Positions 54,260 to 63,821 of a DNA stretch of 64,000 bases are shown here, one piece after another (the stretch's first letter is position 1; every line of letters starts with the position of its first letter). The notes below the pieces were generated by a model. It saw only the letters and a program-made list of their open reading frames with translations, was not told where the DNA came from and ran no database searches. The DNA lies in assembly GCF_000158175.1 (NCBI RefSeq), contig NZ_DS999411.1, positions 2,343-66,342 on the forward strand, in the 5' to 3' direction. This stretch comes from Luminiphilus syltensis NOR5-1B. GTDB taxonomy: Bacteria; Pseudomonadota; Gammaproteobacteria; Pseudomonadales; Halieaceae. The translations under genes were made by a program, and so were the position numbers.

Positions 54260-54724
54260 ATGATGGATCTCGATACCACCGATATGACAATACTCAAGCA
54301 CTTGCAGCAAGACGCGAGCGTGTCAGTGGCGCAACTCGCGGAGGCGGTGAACCTTTCGCAACCCCCCTGCTGGCGCAGGATCAAGAAGCTCGAGTCGGAG
54401 GGATACATCGACCGGCGAGTTACCCTGCTGAACCGCAGGAAGCTGGGACTGAACCTGGTGATCTATACCGAGGTGAAGCTCTCAGCGAATGGGCGTCAGG
54501 CCGTAGGGGATTTCGAGGACTCCATCCGCTCATTCCCGGAAGTGACCGAATGCTATGTGATGCTGGGACGCAGTGACTTCTTGTTGAGAATCGTCGCCAA
54601 AGATGTTGAGCACTATGAGGACTTTTTCAGAAACCATTTGTCCCAGCTTCCCGGCGTTCAGGACATTAATTCTTCGGTGGCATTGAGCGAAGTGAAGTAC
54701 TCAACCGAGCTACCCCTCGGGTAA
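54260..54724 (+). CDS. bkdR: Lrp/AsnC-family regulator, probable regulator of bkd
   Basis: About 154 residues from ATG at 54260 (an ATG one codon later is possible); the upstream part of the open frame is AT-rich non-coding sequence. N-terminal helix-turn-helix DMTILKHLQQDASVSVAQLA and LSQPPCWRRIKKLESEGYI, C-terminal RAM ligand-binding domain. The divergent position next to bkdA1 matches BkdR in pseudomonads, an activator responsive to branched-chain amino acids. The assignment is by context and family. Confidence 0.82.
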   Translation: MMDLDTTDMTILKHLQQDASVSVAQLAEAVNLSQPPCWRRIKKLESEGYIDRRVTLLNRRKLGLNLVIYTEVKLSANGRQAVGDFEDSIRSFPEVTECYVMLGRSDFLLRIVAKDVEHYEDFFRNHLSQLPGVQDINSSVALSEVKYSTELPLG

Positions 54725-54869
54725 TCGACTTCCCTGTTAGCGGAGATAAATCTCTCAAGGGTGGTGACAAGTCAACCGGCTGGAGTTGGCAGGCTTATCA
54801 ATACCAAAATCAGTTCTCATATATCGCTCCCAGAGGGCTTTTGCCTACCACCGCTCTGCTTGCCGGTTT

Positions 54870-55319
54870 TTAAAGCGGCAGCGCCACCGTACTTTTGATC
54901 TCCTCCATTACAAACCCGGAGCTGACATCGGTCAGTTCCGCTTTTATCAACTGTTGATAGAGTTGGTCGTAGCCGGGCATATCCGGCACCACCGCCTTGA
55001 GCAGGTAGTCGGTTTCGCCGGCCATGCGATAGACCTCCAGTACTCCAGGTAACTTCTCAACGACCTTATGAAACCGCTCCGCCCATTTCGAGGTGTGCTG
55101 ATTGGTCTTGATTGAGATAAAAACCGTGAGTGGCAGGCCCACCTTTTCTGCATTCAGCAGTGTCACCCTTCCTTTGATATAACCCTCGCTCTCCAGGCGC
55201 TGAAGCCGCCGACCACACGCCGAGCGAGAGAGCGCAATCCGGTCGGATAAATCAGCCAACGAAAGAGACGCATCGGTTTGAAGTGCTGCGAGAATACGGC
55301 GGTCAACATTTTCAAGCAT
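54870..55319 (-). CDS. Lrp/AsnC-family regulator
   Basis: A 149-residue second Lrp/AsnC protein with helix-turn-helix LSDRIALSRSACGRRLQRLESEGYIKG and a RAM domain. It is divergent from the class V aminotransferase gene, 168 bases apart, and that shared region has three copies of an ATTGTCGC octamer. Its target is therefore probably the aminotransferase gene and itself. Confidence 0.88.
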   Translation of the reverse strand: MLENVDRRILAALQTDASLSLADLSDRIALSRSACGRRLQRLESEGYIKGRVTLLNAEKVGLPLTVFISIKTNQHTSKWAERFHKVVEKLPGVLEVYRMAGETDYLLKAVVPDMPGYDQLYQQLIKAELTDVSSGFVMEEIKSTVALPL

Positions 55320-55356
55320 TCTACTTTCCTCACCGACAGGGATTAGATCAGAGACA

Positions 55357-55436
55357 ATTGTCGCACAATATAAATATTTTTATAGTTATTGTCGCGAATA
55401 AATGGCCTTATACGCCCTAAATAGCGACAATGTCGC
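55357..55436. promoter_or_regulatory. cluster of three ATTGTCGC boxes in a divergent promoter
   Basis: ATTGTCGC occurs at 55357-55364 and 55388-55395, and its complement GCGACAAT at 55424-55431. The last is part of a perfect palindrome GCGACA-A-TGTCGC (55424-55436), and the first overlaps GACAATTGTC. Likely operators of the adjacent Lrp/AsnC regulator. Confidence 0.55.
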
Positions 55437-55487
55437 AGGGTGCCCGCAATACACTGAGTCTCTCTTTGATCAATCGGGTATTTCGCT

Positions 55488-57269
55488 ATGCAGCCTACCG
55501 CCACCGTATTCCTTGACCAGCTACCGCAACCGCTCAAGCGTGCATGGCGCGCGCTTTCGGGCCGTGCTGCGACATCAGTACAATCGGAAGGGCGACCGGG
55601 CCCGAACAATGCGGCCGCGAAACGAGTGCTCGACGAGGTGCAGCGCGACATCGTCGGCAACCGTGCAACGCTGCACACCCCCTATGGTGAGCGTCCGCTG
55701 ATCTACGCGGACTACACAGCCTCCGGGCGCGCGGTCGGATTCATTGAAGACAATATCCGCAACAAGGTACTGCCGTATTACGCCAACACCCACACCGAAG
55801 CGTCTTTTACTGGCGCGCAGACGAATGCGCTGCGCGAGGCTGCACGCTCGGCGATTCGCCAGTCTGTGAACGGCGGCAGTGCAGACAAAGTCATTTTTTG
55901 CGGCTCGGGTGCCACCGCAGCGATCAATAAACTCATCGACATTCTGGGATTGCGCATACCGCGCGAGCTGGACAAGCGCTATCAATTGGCGGCGTCGATT
56001 CCTGAAGACCAGCGTCCGGTGATTTTTGTGGGCCCGTACGAGCATCACTCCAACGAATTGCCCTGGCGAGAGGCGATCGCCGATGTGGTTCGCATTGGTC
56101 TGGATAGCAACGGTCATATTGACCAGACGCAACTCGCGGCAGCGCTCGATGCCTATTCCGACCGGCCTCTGCGCATTGGCAGTTTTTCTGCCGCGTCCAA
56201 TGTCACCGGACTGCGCAGTGATGTTGTCGGCATTACCACACTGCTAAAGCAAGCGGGCGCCCTTGCCTTCTGGGACTACGCTGCGGCCGGACCCTATGTA
56301 TCGATCGATATGAATCATCCTCAGGCCGCGATCGATGCGGTGTTTATATCCCCGCACAAATTCGTCGGCGGCCCCGGCACGCCGGGAATCCTTGTGGCCA
56401 AAGAACAGCTGATGACCAATGCCGTACCGGCCGTGGTCGGTGGCGGCACCGTAAGCTATGTATCGCCCACGGAACACCGGTATTTGGAAGACCCGGAGCA
56501 TCGCGAGGAAGGCGGCACCCCGGCAATCGTCGAGTCGATTCGCGCAGGTCTCGTATTTGCACTGAAAGAGCAGATCGGTATCGATCTGATAGAAGCCCGG
56601 GAACACGCACTGGTCGCACAGGCATTCGAGCACTTTGCGGCGATTCCAGAGATCGAAGTACTGGGACCCGCCACGCAAGACCGTCTGGGTATCTTCTCGC
56701 TGCGCATGAAACACAATGACAAAGACTTGCATCACGGTTTTGTGGCCGCTCTGCTGAACGACTTGTTCGGAATACAGGCCCGCGGTGGCTGCTCATGCGC
56801 CGGCCCCTACGGACACGATCTGCTCAATATCGACAGCGACAGATCAAGAGCGCTCGACGCGGTCGTGGCTGACGGCTACGAATGTTTCAAGCCCGGATGG
56901 GTGCGGGTCAATTTCCACTACGCCGCTGATAGCGATGAAATCACTTACGTGCTCGCAGCACTCAAGCTGGTTGCCGAGTACGGTTCACGCCTCCTGCCCT
57001 CCTATGTACTGGATCAACAAAAGGGCTCCTGGACTCATCGAGACGGGGCCGCAGCTCTGCCGATCGCCCTGAGTGACCTGCTCAATCCCGGCTGTGAATC
57101 CAGTGACACGGCATGTTCGTTGCCTCTGCACGACATTCTCGCCGAGGCAGAGCACGTACTCAGCGCCGGCGCGCCCGCGAAACACATAGCGGCCGCAAAG
57201 GCGGAGCATGGGTTTCCGACAGCACTCGAGTCGCATCGGTGGTTCGCCATCGCGACCGATACCCTCTAA
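55488..57269 (+). CDS. class V aminotransferase / cysteine desulfurase-like protein
   Basis: A 593-residue fold-type I PLP enzyme. LIYADYTASGRAVGFIEDN is the N-terminal gate, VIFVGPYEHHSNELPWREA the family histidine region, and ISPHKFVGGPGTPGILV carries the Schiff-base lysine at about residue 290. C-terminal elements RGGCSCAGPYGH and VRVNFHYA follow. It is longer than usual cysteine desulfurases (about 400) because of an N-terminal extension of about 70 residues and a C-terminal tail of about 100 residues rich in Ala and Cys. The reaction cannot be read. A thioesterase gene follows 47 bases downstream. Confidence 0.88.
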   Translation: MQPTATVFLDQLPQPLKRAWRALSGRAATSVQSEGRPGPNNAAAKRVLDEVQRDIVGNRATLHTPYGERPLIYADYTASGRAVGFIEDNIRNKVLPYYANTHTEASFTGAQTNALREAARSAIRQSVNGGSADKVIFCGSGATAAINKLIDILGLRIPRELDKRYQLAASIPEDQRPVIFVGPYEHHSNELPWREAIADVVRIGLDSNGHIDQTQLAAALDAYSDRPLRIGSFSAASNVTGLRSDVVGITTLLKQAGALAFWDYAAAGPYVSIDMNHPQAAIDAVFISPHKFVGGPGTPGILVAKEQLMTNAVPAVVGGGTVSYVSPTEHRYLEDPEHREEGGTPAIVESIRAGLVFALKEQIGIDLIEAREHALVAQAFEHFAAIPEIEVLGPATQDRLGIFSLRMKHNDKDLHHGFVAALLNDLFGIQARGGCSCAGPYGHDLLNIDSDRSRALDAVVADGYECFKPGWVRVNFHYAADSDEITYVLAALKLVAEYGSRLLPSYVLDQQKGSWTHRDGAAALPIALSDLLNPGCESSDTACSLPLHDILAEAEHVLSAGAPAKHIAAAKAEHGFPTALESHRWFAIATDTL

Positions 57270-57316
57270 AACTGAAATTAACCCAAAATCGATTAGACAA
57301 AGGATGAAAACAGAAT

Positions 57317-57739
57317 ATGCCAAACAAGCCACTAGACCTTGAGGCGCTGGCTACCGCGCTGGATTCCAGTCCCTTTCACCAACTCTTGGGGCTATCGATC
57401 GAGAGCTTGGATGACGCCACGCAGACGCTTGTTATGCGCCTGCGCTATGACGATAAGATATCCCGCGCTGAAGGCACCGGTCAGCATCACGGCGGTGTGA
57501 TTGCCAGCCTGATCGATATCGCCGGCGACTTCGCGCTAATCTGGCAACTCGGACACGGGGTGCCGACCATCAACTTTCGCACCGACTACCTTCGCCCCGG
57601 CATTAACACTGACCTCATCGCCCATGCACAGGTGCGAAAAATCGGTCGCACGGTGTCGGTCTGCGATATCGACGTTTTCTCAGAGGAAGGCAAGCTGCTT
57701 GCTATCGGGCGTGGAACCTACGCCACCGCCGCTGGCTGA
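57317..57739 (+). CDS. PaaI-type hotdog thioesterase
   Basis: A 140-residue single hotdog domain. QHHGGVIASLIDIAGDFALIW is the catalytic region with histidine-glycine-glycine and the aspartate typical of PaaI/YbgC-like thioesterases; VPTINFRTDYLRPGI and GRTVSVCDIDVF complete the fold. It would hydrolyse an acyl-CoA of unknown nature. It is probably cotranscribed with the class V aminotransferase gene. Confidence 0.9.
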   Translation: MPNKPLDLEALATALDSSPFHQLLGLSIESLDDATQTLVMRLRYDDKISRAEGTGQHHGGVIASLIDIAGDFALIWQLGHGVPTINFRTDYLRPGINTDLIAHAQVRKIGRTVSVCDIDVFSEEGKLLAIGRGTYATAAG

Positions 57740-58293
57740 TGGGCGACCACTGAAAAGCGATCCCCGGCAACAGGTCAGACTTTTCAGGACGCTCACGCTT
57801 CACCGGGTTCACAGCATGAAAAAATCAGACCCGTCCCAAGGTGGTTCGCTTCGCTGCCCGTGGTCAGGGCATCCATAGCAAAGTCTCGCAGCGCGTCCGA
57901 ATCACGCAGAAAGTCGCCCGTACCAGCAATGTGGTAAAGACGCAGCACTTGCCGCAGGCCCAATACATAGTCACGGAATAACGCGACGTAATCGTGATAC
58001 TTCTGCATCACGCGTCAACCGCACGATGCGGGATGGCTTTTGACGAGATTCAAACTGCATCGAAAATCTTCTTGCCGAGACAGCGTTCATTGCAGGCGTG
58101 CCGCGCAGAGCAATCTAAACAGCCCGGTAATGCCAGCGATCACGTCTTGTCTTATCTGCTTACCAGCCGTCGCAACCTGATTGAGCGTTTGCGTCCTGAC
58201 TGCAGGCGCCATGCAGCAGAGGGAATACCAGGGAACAGATCCAATGGACGCGTGGGAAGCTAATGGCATACTGACTCACCACAAAAGTCCTGA
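57740..58293. other. intergenic region, possible decayed reading frames
   Basis: About 550 bases between convergent genes. A minus-strand frame at 57793-58011 (YHDYVALFRDYVLGLRQVLR and DALRDFAMDALTTG) has protein-like composition but no recognised family. The rest shows only broken short frames. I take it as a relic or non-coding. Confidence 0.3.
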
Positions 58294-60201
58294 TTAATCA
58301 CCTTCCCGAGCAACGATTGGCAGGATAAGTTGGGATGGATAGTGCTCGCTGTGGTAAACGATGTTCCTGGCAACGACTCCCTCGCTCTCTGTGAAATTGT
58401 CACCGCCGGTGCCCAGGTTTCGGTCATGATTCGGATAGCGCGCACTCGCGACCTCAAGGCGAATACGGTGGCCGGGTAAGAACGTATTCGAGATCGCATT
58501 CATGTCCACCTCTACCGGGTACACCTTGCCGGGTTCCATGAGCACTTCGCGGTCAAGCCCTTCGCGGTAGCGCACTCGCAGCGTGCCCTGGTAGACGCCC
58601 ATGGCGCGCCCATCGGGGAACACGTCCACGAGGGTAAGGTCCAGGTCCGTGTCGACAGCACTCGACGATAGGTAGATGATCGCCTTCACCGGGCCGGTAA
58701 CGTCCATCGCTTCTTCGAGCGGCTCGGTATCAAAAATCAGCACATCGTTGCGTGTTTCGATCTCCCTACGGTCCCGGGAGCCGCCGAACCAAACGTCCGT
58801 GTCCTGACCCGTCGTGGCGCGATAGGTCGTGAACGGCGTTGCCGGGTCGTGCACATAGCTGTCGCTGTCGCTCCCCGAGTGATCCGTATCGCGCTCCAGG
58901 CGTCCGTTGCCCCAGCGCGAGTTCGCGGACCCATCGCTGTCGAGGTAGAAGGCAGTGTACTCGGTACCCGGCAGCGGCCACTCCTCCGCGCTGCGCCATT
59001 CGTTCGCGCCGATGTTGTAGTACTGAACGTGAGGCATGCCGTCGAGGGCGTCCTGGTTGCCGTTCAGCCAGCGGTCATACCAGCGCAGGTAGGTGCCGTA
59101 GAAGTCGAAACGGGCATCACCGACGTCCAGTTCGCCAACAACAGTCTGCTCAGAAACTGTCTCGGTCGCACAGTGCTGCGTAGGGCCGATGATGACGTAC
59201 TGATTCTCCCGTGCCTCTTCCGAAAGCGCGTTTTCGCGGAAAAAATTGAAATGAATGAACGTCTCAGCTACACCGTAGTCGTGCCAGGAGTTGATGTGCA
59301 GAGCCGGCACGTCGACGCGGGCGTCGTCGCTCAGGTAGCCCAGTTCATCAAAAAACGTGTCGTAATGCGGCTTTTCGTTCAGCAGTACGAAATCGTTCGG
59401 TGGCGCGTCGAAGTCTTTGAGTATGTCGCGGACCGGCAGCGTCAGGTAGGCTTCCTGAAATGTTTTAACCAGCGTGGGATCCTGAGCAAAAGAATCCATA
59501 TTGTAGTTCTTGGGTATCGGGTCAAAGTCATCGATAATTTCGAGAAACTCCCCTCTGGTCAGTCCCGGTGGCGGGCGAAAATACACCTTCGAGCCGGCTG
59601 TAGCGTGCCAGGCCGCCATGCTCAGAGCCACCGTACCGCCACGGCGCCACAGCAATGAATAACGGTCTGCCATCGAACCCGTCGCCATCGCCGCGGACTG
59701 CGGGATGATCGCAGCAAGATGCGGATTTAACGTCTGCGCGCTCATCATCGTGGTAAAGCCCGGGTAGGAGCAGCCCATCTGACCTACCTTACCGTTGGAC
59801 CATTGCTGCTTCGCTATCCAGTCGATGGTGTCGTCGCCGTCTTCGATATCGTTAGCCGTGGTGAGGTACTCACCCTCGGACTCATACTTGCCGCGTTTGT
59901 CCTGGGCGGCGTACACAAACCCATGACTGGCGAAGAACCTCGCCCTGGAGACAATTCCGGTGTTATCGCTGTTCTTGTTGTAGGGGGTACGCTCAAGGAC
60001 GGTACCAAGGGGGCGATCCAGTCCTTCAGGGATGTAAAGATCTGTGGAAAGCCGCGCGCCATCGCGCATGGGAACGAAGTAGCTGCGCTCCAGCCGCACT
60101 TCGTAGGGGCCGGGATCGCTGACCGAGGTGTACTCCTCTGCAAAGGCAAAGGCCGATGCAAGAACTAGTGAAACGACCAGGCAATTAAGATAACGAAACA
60201 T
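58294..60201 (-). CDS. exported CocE/NonD-family hydrolase, second paralogue
   Basis: A 635-residue exported alpha/beta hydrolase with signal peptide (LNCLVVSLVLASAFAFA). VPMRDGARLSTDLYIPEGLD and AAQDKRGKYESEGE begin the hydrolase core, and the nucleophile serine is in GQMGCSYPGFTTM. The C-terminal jelly-roll has DVTGPVKAIIYLSSSAVDTDLD and GHRIRLEVASARYPNHDRNLGTGG, closely parallel to the paralogue at 24402-26303. It belongs to a minus-strand run with two exported amidohydrolases and a TonB receptor, fitting extracellular or periplasmic breakdown of peptide- or amide-like compounds. Confidence 0.92.
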   Translation of the reverse strand: MFRYLNCLVVSLVLASAFAFAEEYTSVSDPGPYEVRLERSYFVPMRDGARLSTDLYIPEGLDRPLGTVLERTPYNKNSDNTGIVSRARFFASHGFVYAAQDKRGKYESEGEYLTTANDIEDGDDTIDWIAKQQWSNGKVGQMGCSYPGFTTMMSAQTLNPHLAAIIPQSAAMATGSMADRYSLLWRRGGTVALSMAAWHATAGSKVYFRPPPGLTRGEFLEIIDDFDPIPKNYNMDSFAQDPTLVKTFQEAYLTLPVRDILKDFDAPPNDFVLLNEKPHYDTFFDELGYLSDDARVDVPALHINSWHDYGVAETFIHFNFFRENALSEEARENQYVIIGPTQHCATETVSEQTVVGELDVGDARFDFYGTYLRWYDRWLNGNQDALDGMPHVQYYNIGANEWRSAEEWPLPGTEYTAFYLDSDGSANSRWGNGRLERDTDHSGSDSDSYVHDPATPFTTYRATTGQDTDVWFGGSRDRREIETRNDVLIFDTEPLEEAMDVTGPVKAIIYLSSSAVDTDLDLTLVDVFPDGRAMGVYQGTLRVRYREGLDREVLMEPGKVYPVEVDMNAISNTFLPGHRIRLEVASARYPNHDRNLGTGGDNFTESEGVVARNIVYHSEHYPSQLILPIVAREGD

Positions 60202-60242
60202 ATACGACCTCAGAATTTGCTGAAAACCCCACCGACAGGTAG

Positions 60243-61634
60243 CTAAAACTGCCCGTCATCTACTGCTGCCCCCGGCAAAAACCCCGGATCTGTCGCGGGG
60301 TCCAGTACAAGCGCACTACGATCAAGAACCACGCCGCGCTGAATCACCAGGTCAATATTGCGTGTCTCTGAAATATTGCGATCGGGCCGTCCATTGATGA
60401 GCAACACGTCAGCCCGCTGCCCCGGTGCCAGCGTGCCCCAGCCCTCCTCGTCCCCCATCAGGCGGGCGGCGTTGAGGGTGGCAGTTTGCAGCGCTTCGAG
60501 AGGCGTCAAACCTGCTTCAACTAACAACTCAAGCTCGCGATGAAGTCCTTCCCCCAGTGTTACGCCGGGATAAGGTGCATCGGTGCCGGCAACGAGCATC
60601 ACACCCGCTTTGTGTAGCTGTGGTACCGAAGCCATCCCGATCTCGAACCGATCGGTGCTTCGCTGCACCCGATTCTCATCTCGCGGGGACCGCGCGTACT
60701 CGCGCAGTTGCTCAAGAAAGGCCGGCGGGCTGGTGTCCCGTATCAGGGAAAAGTTGGTAAAGGAAAGATCATCCAGTCGACGGAAAGCAAAACTCTCTTT
60801 GACGGCCAGTGTGGTCTGAAAATGGATGTCGTTGTTTACAATCACATCCAGCGCCTCGTCGGAGAGCGGGCGCGGCGGCAAGTGCGCGAAAGCGTGCGGG
60901 GCAGTCGCGGCCGCATCGTAGGACGCGGTCCTATTCCAGAAATCAACGATCACCGGCAAATCGTGCTTTTTGCCCTCAGCGACCAGCGCTCGCAATTGTG
61001 GCACCGACAGCCCGGTATAGGCCTTGATGGCGTCGACGCCGTTCGCTGCCAGCTGCTCAACAATACCGGGAATCTGCGCCCCCGAACTCAAAGCAAAGGC
61101 CAGCGGCGGCCAGACCGGATCCGGCCCATCAACCAGCGCGCCCACACTGTAGATGCGTGGCCCGGTCAGCCGACCGGCAGCAATCTCGTTACGCATCTGA
61201 ATGATGTAAGGCATGATATTGCCCACATCAAACACGGTTGTGACGCCGGCGTAGAGCAGTGAGTTGAGATAACGCTGGTAACCCAGCATATCCACCGACA
61301 CACCGTCCCAGCCGCCCACGAGGTGAACATGCATGTCAGCAAGACCGGGCATGATGGTCTTGCCCTCGGCGTCGATAACCTTCGCCCCATCGGGTACATC
61401 TACCTCCGCGCGTCTGCCAACGGCAGTCACGACGCCATCCTCCATCAGCACGGTGGCATCCTTCACTGGCTTGCCGCCATTGCCGTCGATCAGCAGGCCG
61501 CCGACTATGGCCACTGGCTCTGCACTTGCCGGTAGCGCCAGCAGCGCCGTGAGGCTTACTACCGCAATCACGAAACGACGAGCGGATCGTCGAAGAGCTC
61601 CGCTTTGAATGATTTGAATTACCGTGCCTGACAT
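60243..61634 (-). CDS. exported amidohydrolase
   Basis: A 463-residue metal-dependent amidohydrolase with a signal peptide (VVSLTALLALPASA). Metal-ligand histidines are in MPGLADMHVHLVGGW; the late aspartate is in LVAGTDAPYPGV. ADVLLINGRPDRNISETRNIDLV is the typical C-terminal beta-domain return. Related enzymes include imidazolonepropionase-like and Xaa-Pro/Xaa-Arg dipeptidases. It lies between the CocE/NonD hydrolase and a larger amidohydrolase on the same strand. Confidence 0.9.
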   Translation of the reverse strand: MSGTVIQIIQSGALRRSARRFVIAVVSLTALLALPASAEPVAIVGGLLIDGNGGKPVKDATVLMEDGVVTAVGRRAEVDVPDGAKVIDAEGKTIMPGLADMHVHLVGGWDGVSVDMLGYQRYLNSLLYAGVTTVFDVGNIMPYIIQMRNEIAAGRLTGPRIYSVGALVDGPDPVWPPLAFALSSGAQIPGIVEQLAANGVDAIKAYTGLSVPQLRALVAEGKKHDLPVIVDFWNRTASYDAAATAPHAFAHLPPRPLSDEALDVIVNNDIHFQTTLAVKESFAFRRLDDLSFTNFSLIRDTSPPAFLEQLREYARSPRDENRVQRSTDRFEIGMASVPQLHKAGVMLVAGTDAPYPGVTLGEGLHRELELLVEAGLTPLEALQTATLNAARLMGDEEGWGTLAPGQRADVLLINGRPDRNISETRNIDLVIQRGVVLDRSALVLDPATDPGFLPGAAVDDGQF

Positions 61635-61670
61635 ATATTGATTTCCTGTTTACCGACTGCGGACGCCGCG

Positions 61671-63821
61671 TTATCGGAGTCGCTCCCAGCCTCTTTTCGT
61701 ATCCGCCTGCATTCGAATAGGCTGACCACCGTAAAACGGGCCCGCTCCTACCCATATCTGTGTTGTACCGAGTCCGCGCGCCGACACATCAATACGATCA
61801 GCGCCTGAAAACACCGCGTTTATCTTCTCGAAGCCTGCAACATCGGCATAAGCGGCCACGGGCGATCCATCACAGCTCGCTGCCAGGTCGCAGTGCCAGA
61901 CATGCAGCGGCGTTGCCTCCATAGCAGACCATCGGACAAGTTGCGCGAACATGGCGATATCAACAGGCGTGCCCGTAAGCGGCAGTACATACCCATCGGA
62001 AGGCAGCCGCCAGCGAACAGCCTTGCCCTCGCGCAGTTCCCACACGCCATCTGCCTTAGCCAGGGTCAGCTTCGTTCCGTCTGCCTGCACTATAGCCACG
62101 GACTCCTGCGCCATGGAAACCCGGGTGACGCCCCATCTGCCATCCTCGTCGCGACGGGCGAAGCTGATATCCAGCGCAGCGTCTGTTTCCTCGACCATCA
62201 GACGGGCGGCGGTTTCTCCATCGCCCTCGAGGAAATCAACCGGCTCATTAGCCACCTTCACCGCCGTGGTCCGAACCAGCTCCTCGTTTGTATCTGCCCG
62301 CGACGGGGCAAACTGTGGCGCGCCATCGAACAGCGCTTCCTGTGCAGCGTATTGCGCCGCTATGGTCTCAAGGCGCTCGCTGAGTGCAGCCTCGTCCTGC
62401 CAGTAGCCCGCCCTGACGACCCCGACAACGCTGCGCAGGTTCTGCAAATTCTCCAGCGGGTTGGCCTCTAACAGCACCAGATCGGCCTCGGCGCCCGTAA
62501 CCACCTCGCCCAATTCTCCCTCACGCTTCAGATAGAGCGCGCCCTCGAGGGTGGCAGCACGCAAAGCAGCGGCATTGCTGAGCCCGGCGCGCGTTAGCTG
62601 CTGTATTTCGTCAACCAGAGAAAAACCGTGGTACATGCCCGGTACCGGCGCATCCGTGCCGGCGAGTACATGTGCGCCAGCCTTGTGCATCTCCCCCAAC
62701 AATTCGAGGCGCAAGGCATAGAGCGCGTCTTCACCGCGACGCGCATCTGCCGTCCACCCCTCTCGCGCGGCCCAGGCACCCTCCCAATAGGCTTTTATTG
62801 CGGGTGGCAGGTAACGCTGCCAATCAGGATTCATTTGATTCCAGTCGCTGGTGAAGTTACGCATCGGCATCAGCGTGGGGTCGAACCAAGTATCACTTGT
62901 TGCGGCATGTGCAGCCACTTCAGCGATCCTTCCCCGATCAACAATGTTGTCAAGACTGACCTCACCCCGGCCGACGGCCTCAAGCAGGCGCTGCGTCTCC
63001 GGGTAGACCACGTAAAGATCGAGATCTACGGACGGGGGGTAACGCAGCAACTCGTCTGCCACCTCCAAAAAATGCTCCATGGTGCGCATCCCCGAGTTGA
63101 GCGCGTGAGGAAACGCCACGTCGTGGGGTAAATGCCCGGAGATCTCCATGTTGTACTTCTTACCGGCCGCGATCATCGCGTCAAACACGTTCGGCGACAT
63201 ATTGGAGTAGATCTTCACAAAATCGTAACCAGCAGCGGCCTGCCGCGCGACCTCGGCGTCGGCCTCCCGTGCATCGGTCACGACGACGAAGGGGTAATTG
63301 ATAGGCGGCGACCCATCGACAATCGGACCCGCCGTCAGCAAACGCGGGTAGTCGCCCTGGCTTTTTTCAAGCTCATCGCGCAGCGCCAGTGTCCAAGGTT
63401 CACCCCAGAGATTACGCACGGTTGTTACACCATTGGCCAGATATAGCGTCATCGCCTCGGGCGTATCGACATGTCCGTGCATCTCCATCAACCCGGGAAT
63501 GAGAAAACGGCCACGACCATCGATTTCTTGGTCAGCGGTGAATACCGCTGCATCCGAGCTTTGCGATATGGCGCAGATCCGCCCACCGTCGATAACTACA
63601 TCTCTTTCGGGCAGCAGCTGACCCGTTCGAACATCAACAATCGTTGTGGCACGAAGCAGCAGATCAACCTCGCTTTCTTCCGGGCATGCCGATGCACTCG
63701 CATTGCTATACGTTCCGAGATAGATGCAGCAAGCAAGCAACTGAATTACATAGATTTTCGTGATCAGTTTTTTGCTCCACGTCTTTGATCGCGCCCGCAT
63801 CGACTTACAACCCACATTCAC
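61671..63821 (-). CDS. large exported amidohydrolase
   Basis: Up to 716 residues; the GTG at 63821 overlaps the stop of the upstream TonB receptor gene, and ATG at 63800 is an alternative start. An N-terminal signal (KIYVIQLLACCIYLGTYSNA) precedes the amidohydrolase domain with metal histidines in IPGLMEMHGHVDTPE and the aspartate in VLAGTDAPVPGMYHGFSL. About 220 C-terminal residues beyond the normal ~480 form an extra beta-rich domain (ETDAALDISFARRDEDGRW) that is not recognised. Related to the neighbour at 60243-61634 over the catalytic domain. Confidence 0.87.
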   Translation of the reverse strand: MNVGCKSMRARSKTWSKKLITKIYVIQLLACCIYLGTYSNASASACPEESEVDLLLRATTIVDVRTGQLLPERDVVIDGGRICAISQSSDAAVFTADQEIDGRGRFLIPGLMEMHGHVDTPEAMTLYLANGVTTVRNLWGEPWTLALRDELEKSQGDYPRLLTAGPIVDGSPPINYPFVVVTDAREADAEVARQAAAGYDFVKIYSNMSPNVFDAMIAAGKKYNMEISGHLPHDVAFPHALNSGMRTMEHFLEVADELLRYPPSVDLDLYVVYPETQRLLEAVGRGEVSLDNIVDRGRIAEVAAHAATSDTWFDPTLMPMRNFTSDWNQMNPDWQRYLPPAIKAYWEGAWAAREGWTADARRGEDALYALRLELLGEMHKAGAHVLAGTDAPVPGMYHGFSLVDEIQQLTRAGLSNAAALRAATLEGALYLKREGELGEVVTGAEADLVLLEANPLENLQNLRSVVGVVRAGYWQDEAALSERLETIAAQYAAQEALFDGAPQFAPSRADTNEELVRTTAVKVANEPVDFLEGDGETAARLMVEETDAALDISFARRDEDGRWGVTRVSMAQESVAIVQADGTKLTLAKADGVWELREGKAVRWRLPSDGYVLPLTGTPVDIAMFAQLVRWSAMEATPLHVWHCDLAASCDGSPVAAYADVAGFEKINAVFSGADRIDVSARGLGTTQIWVGAGPFYGGQPIRMQADTKRGWERLR

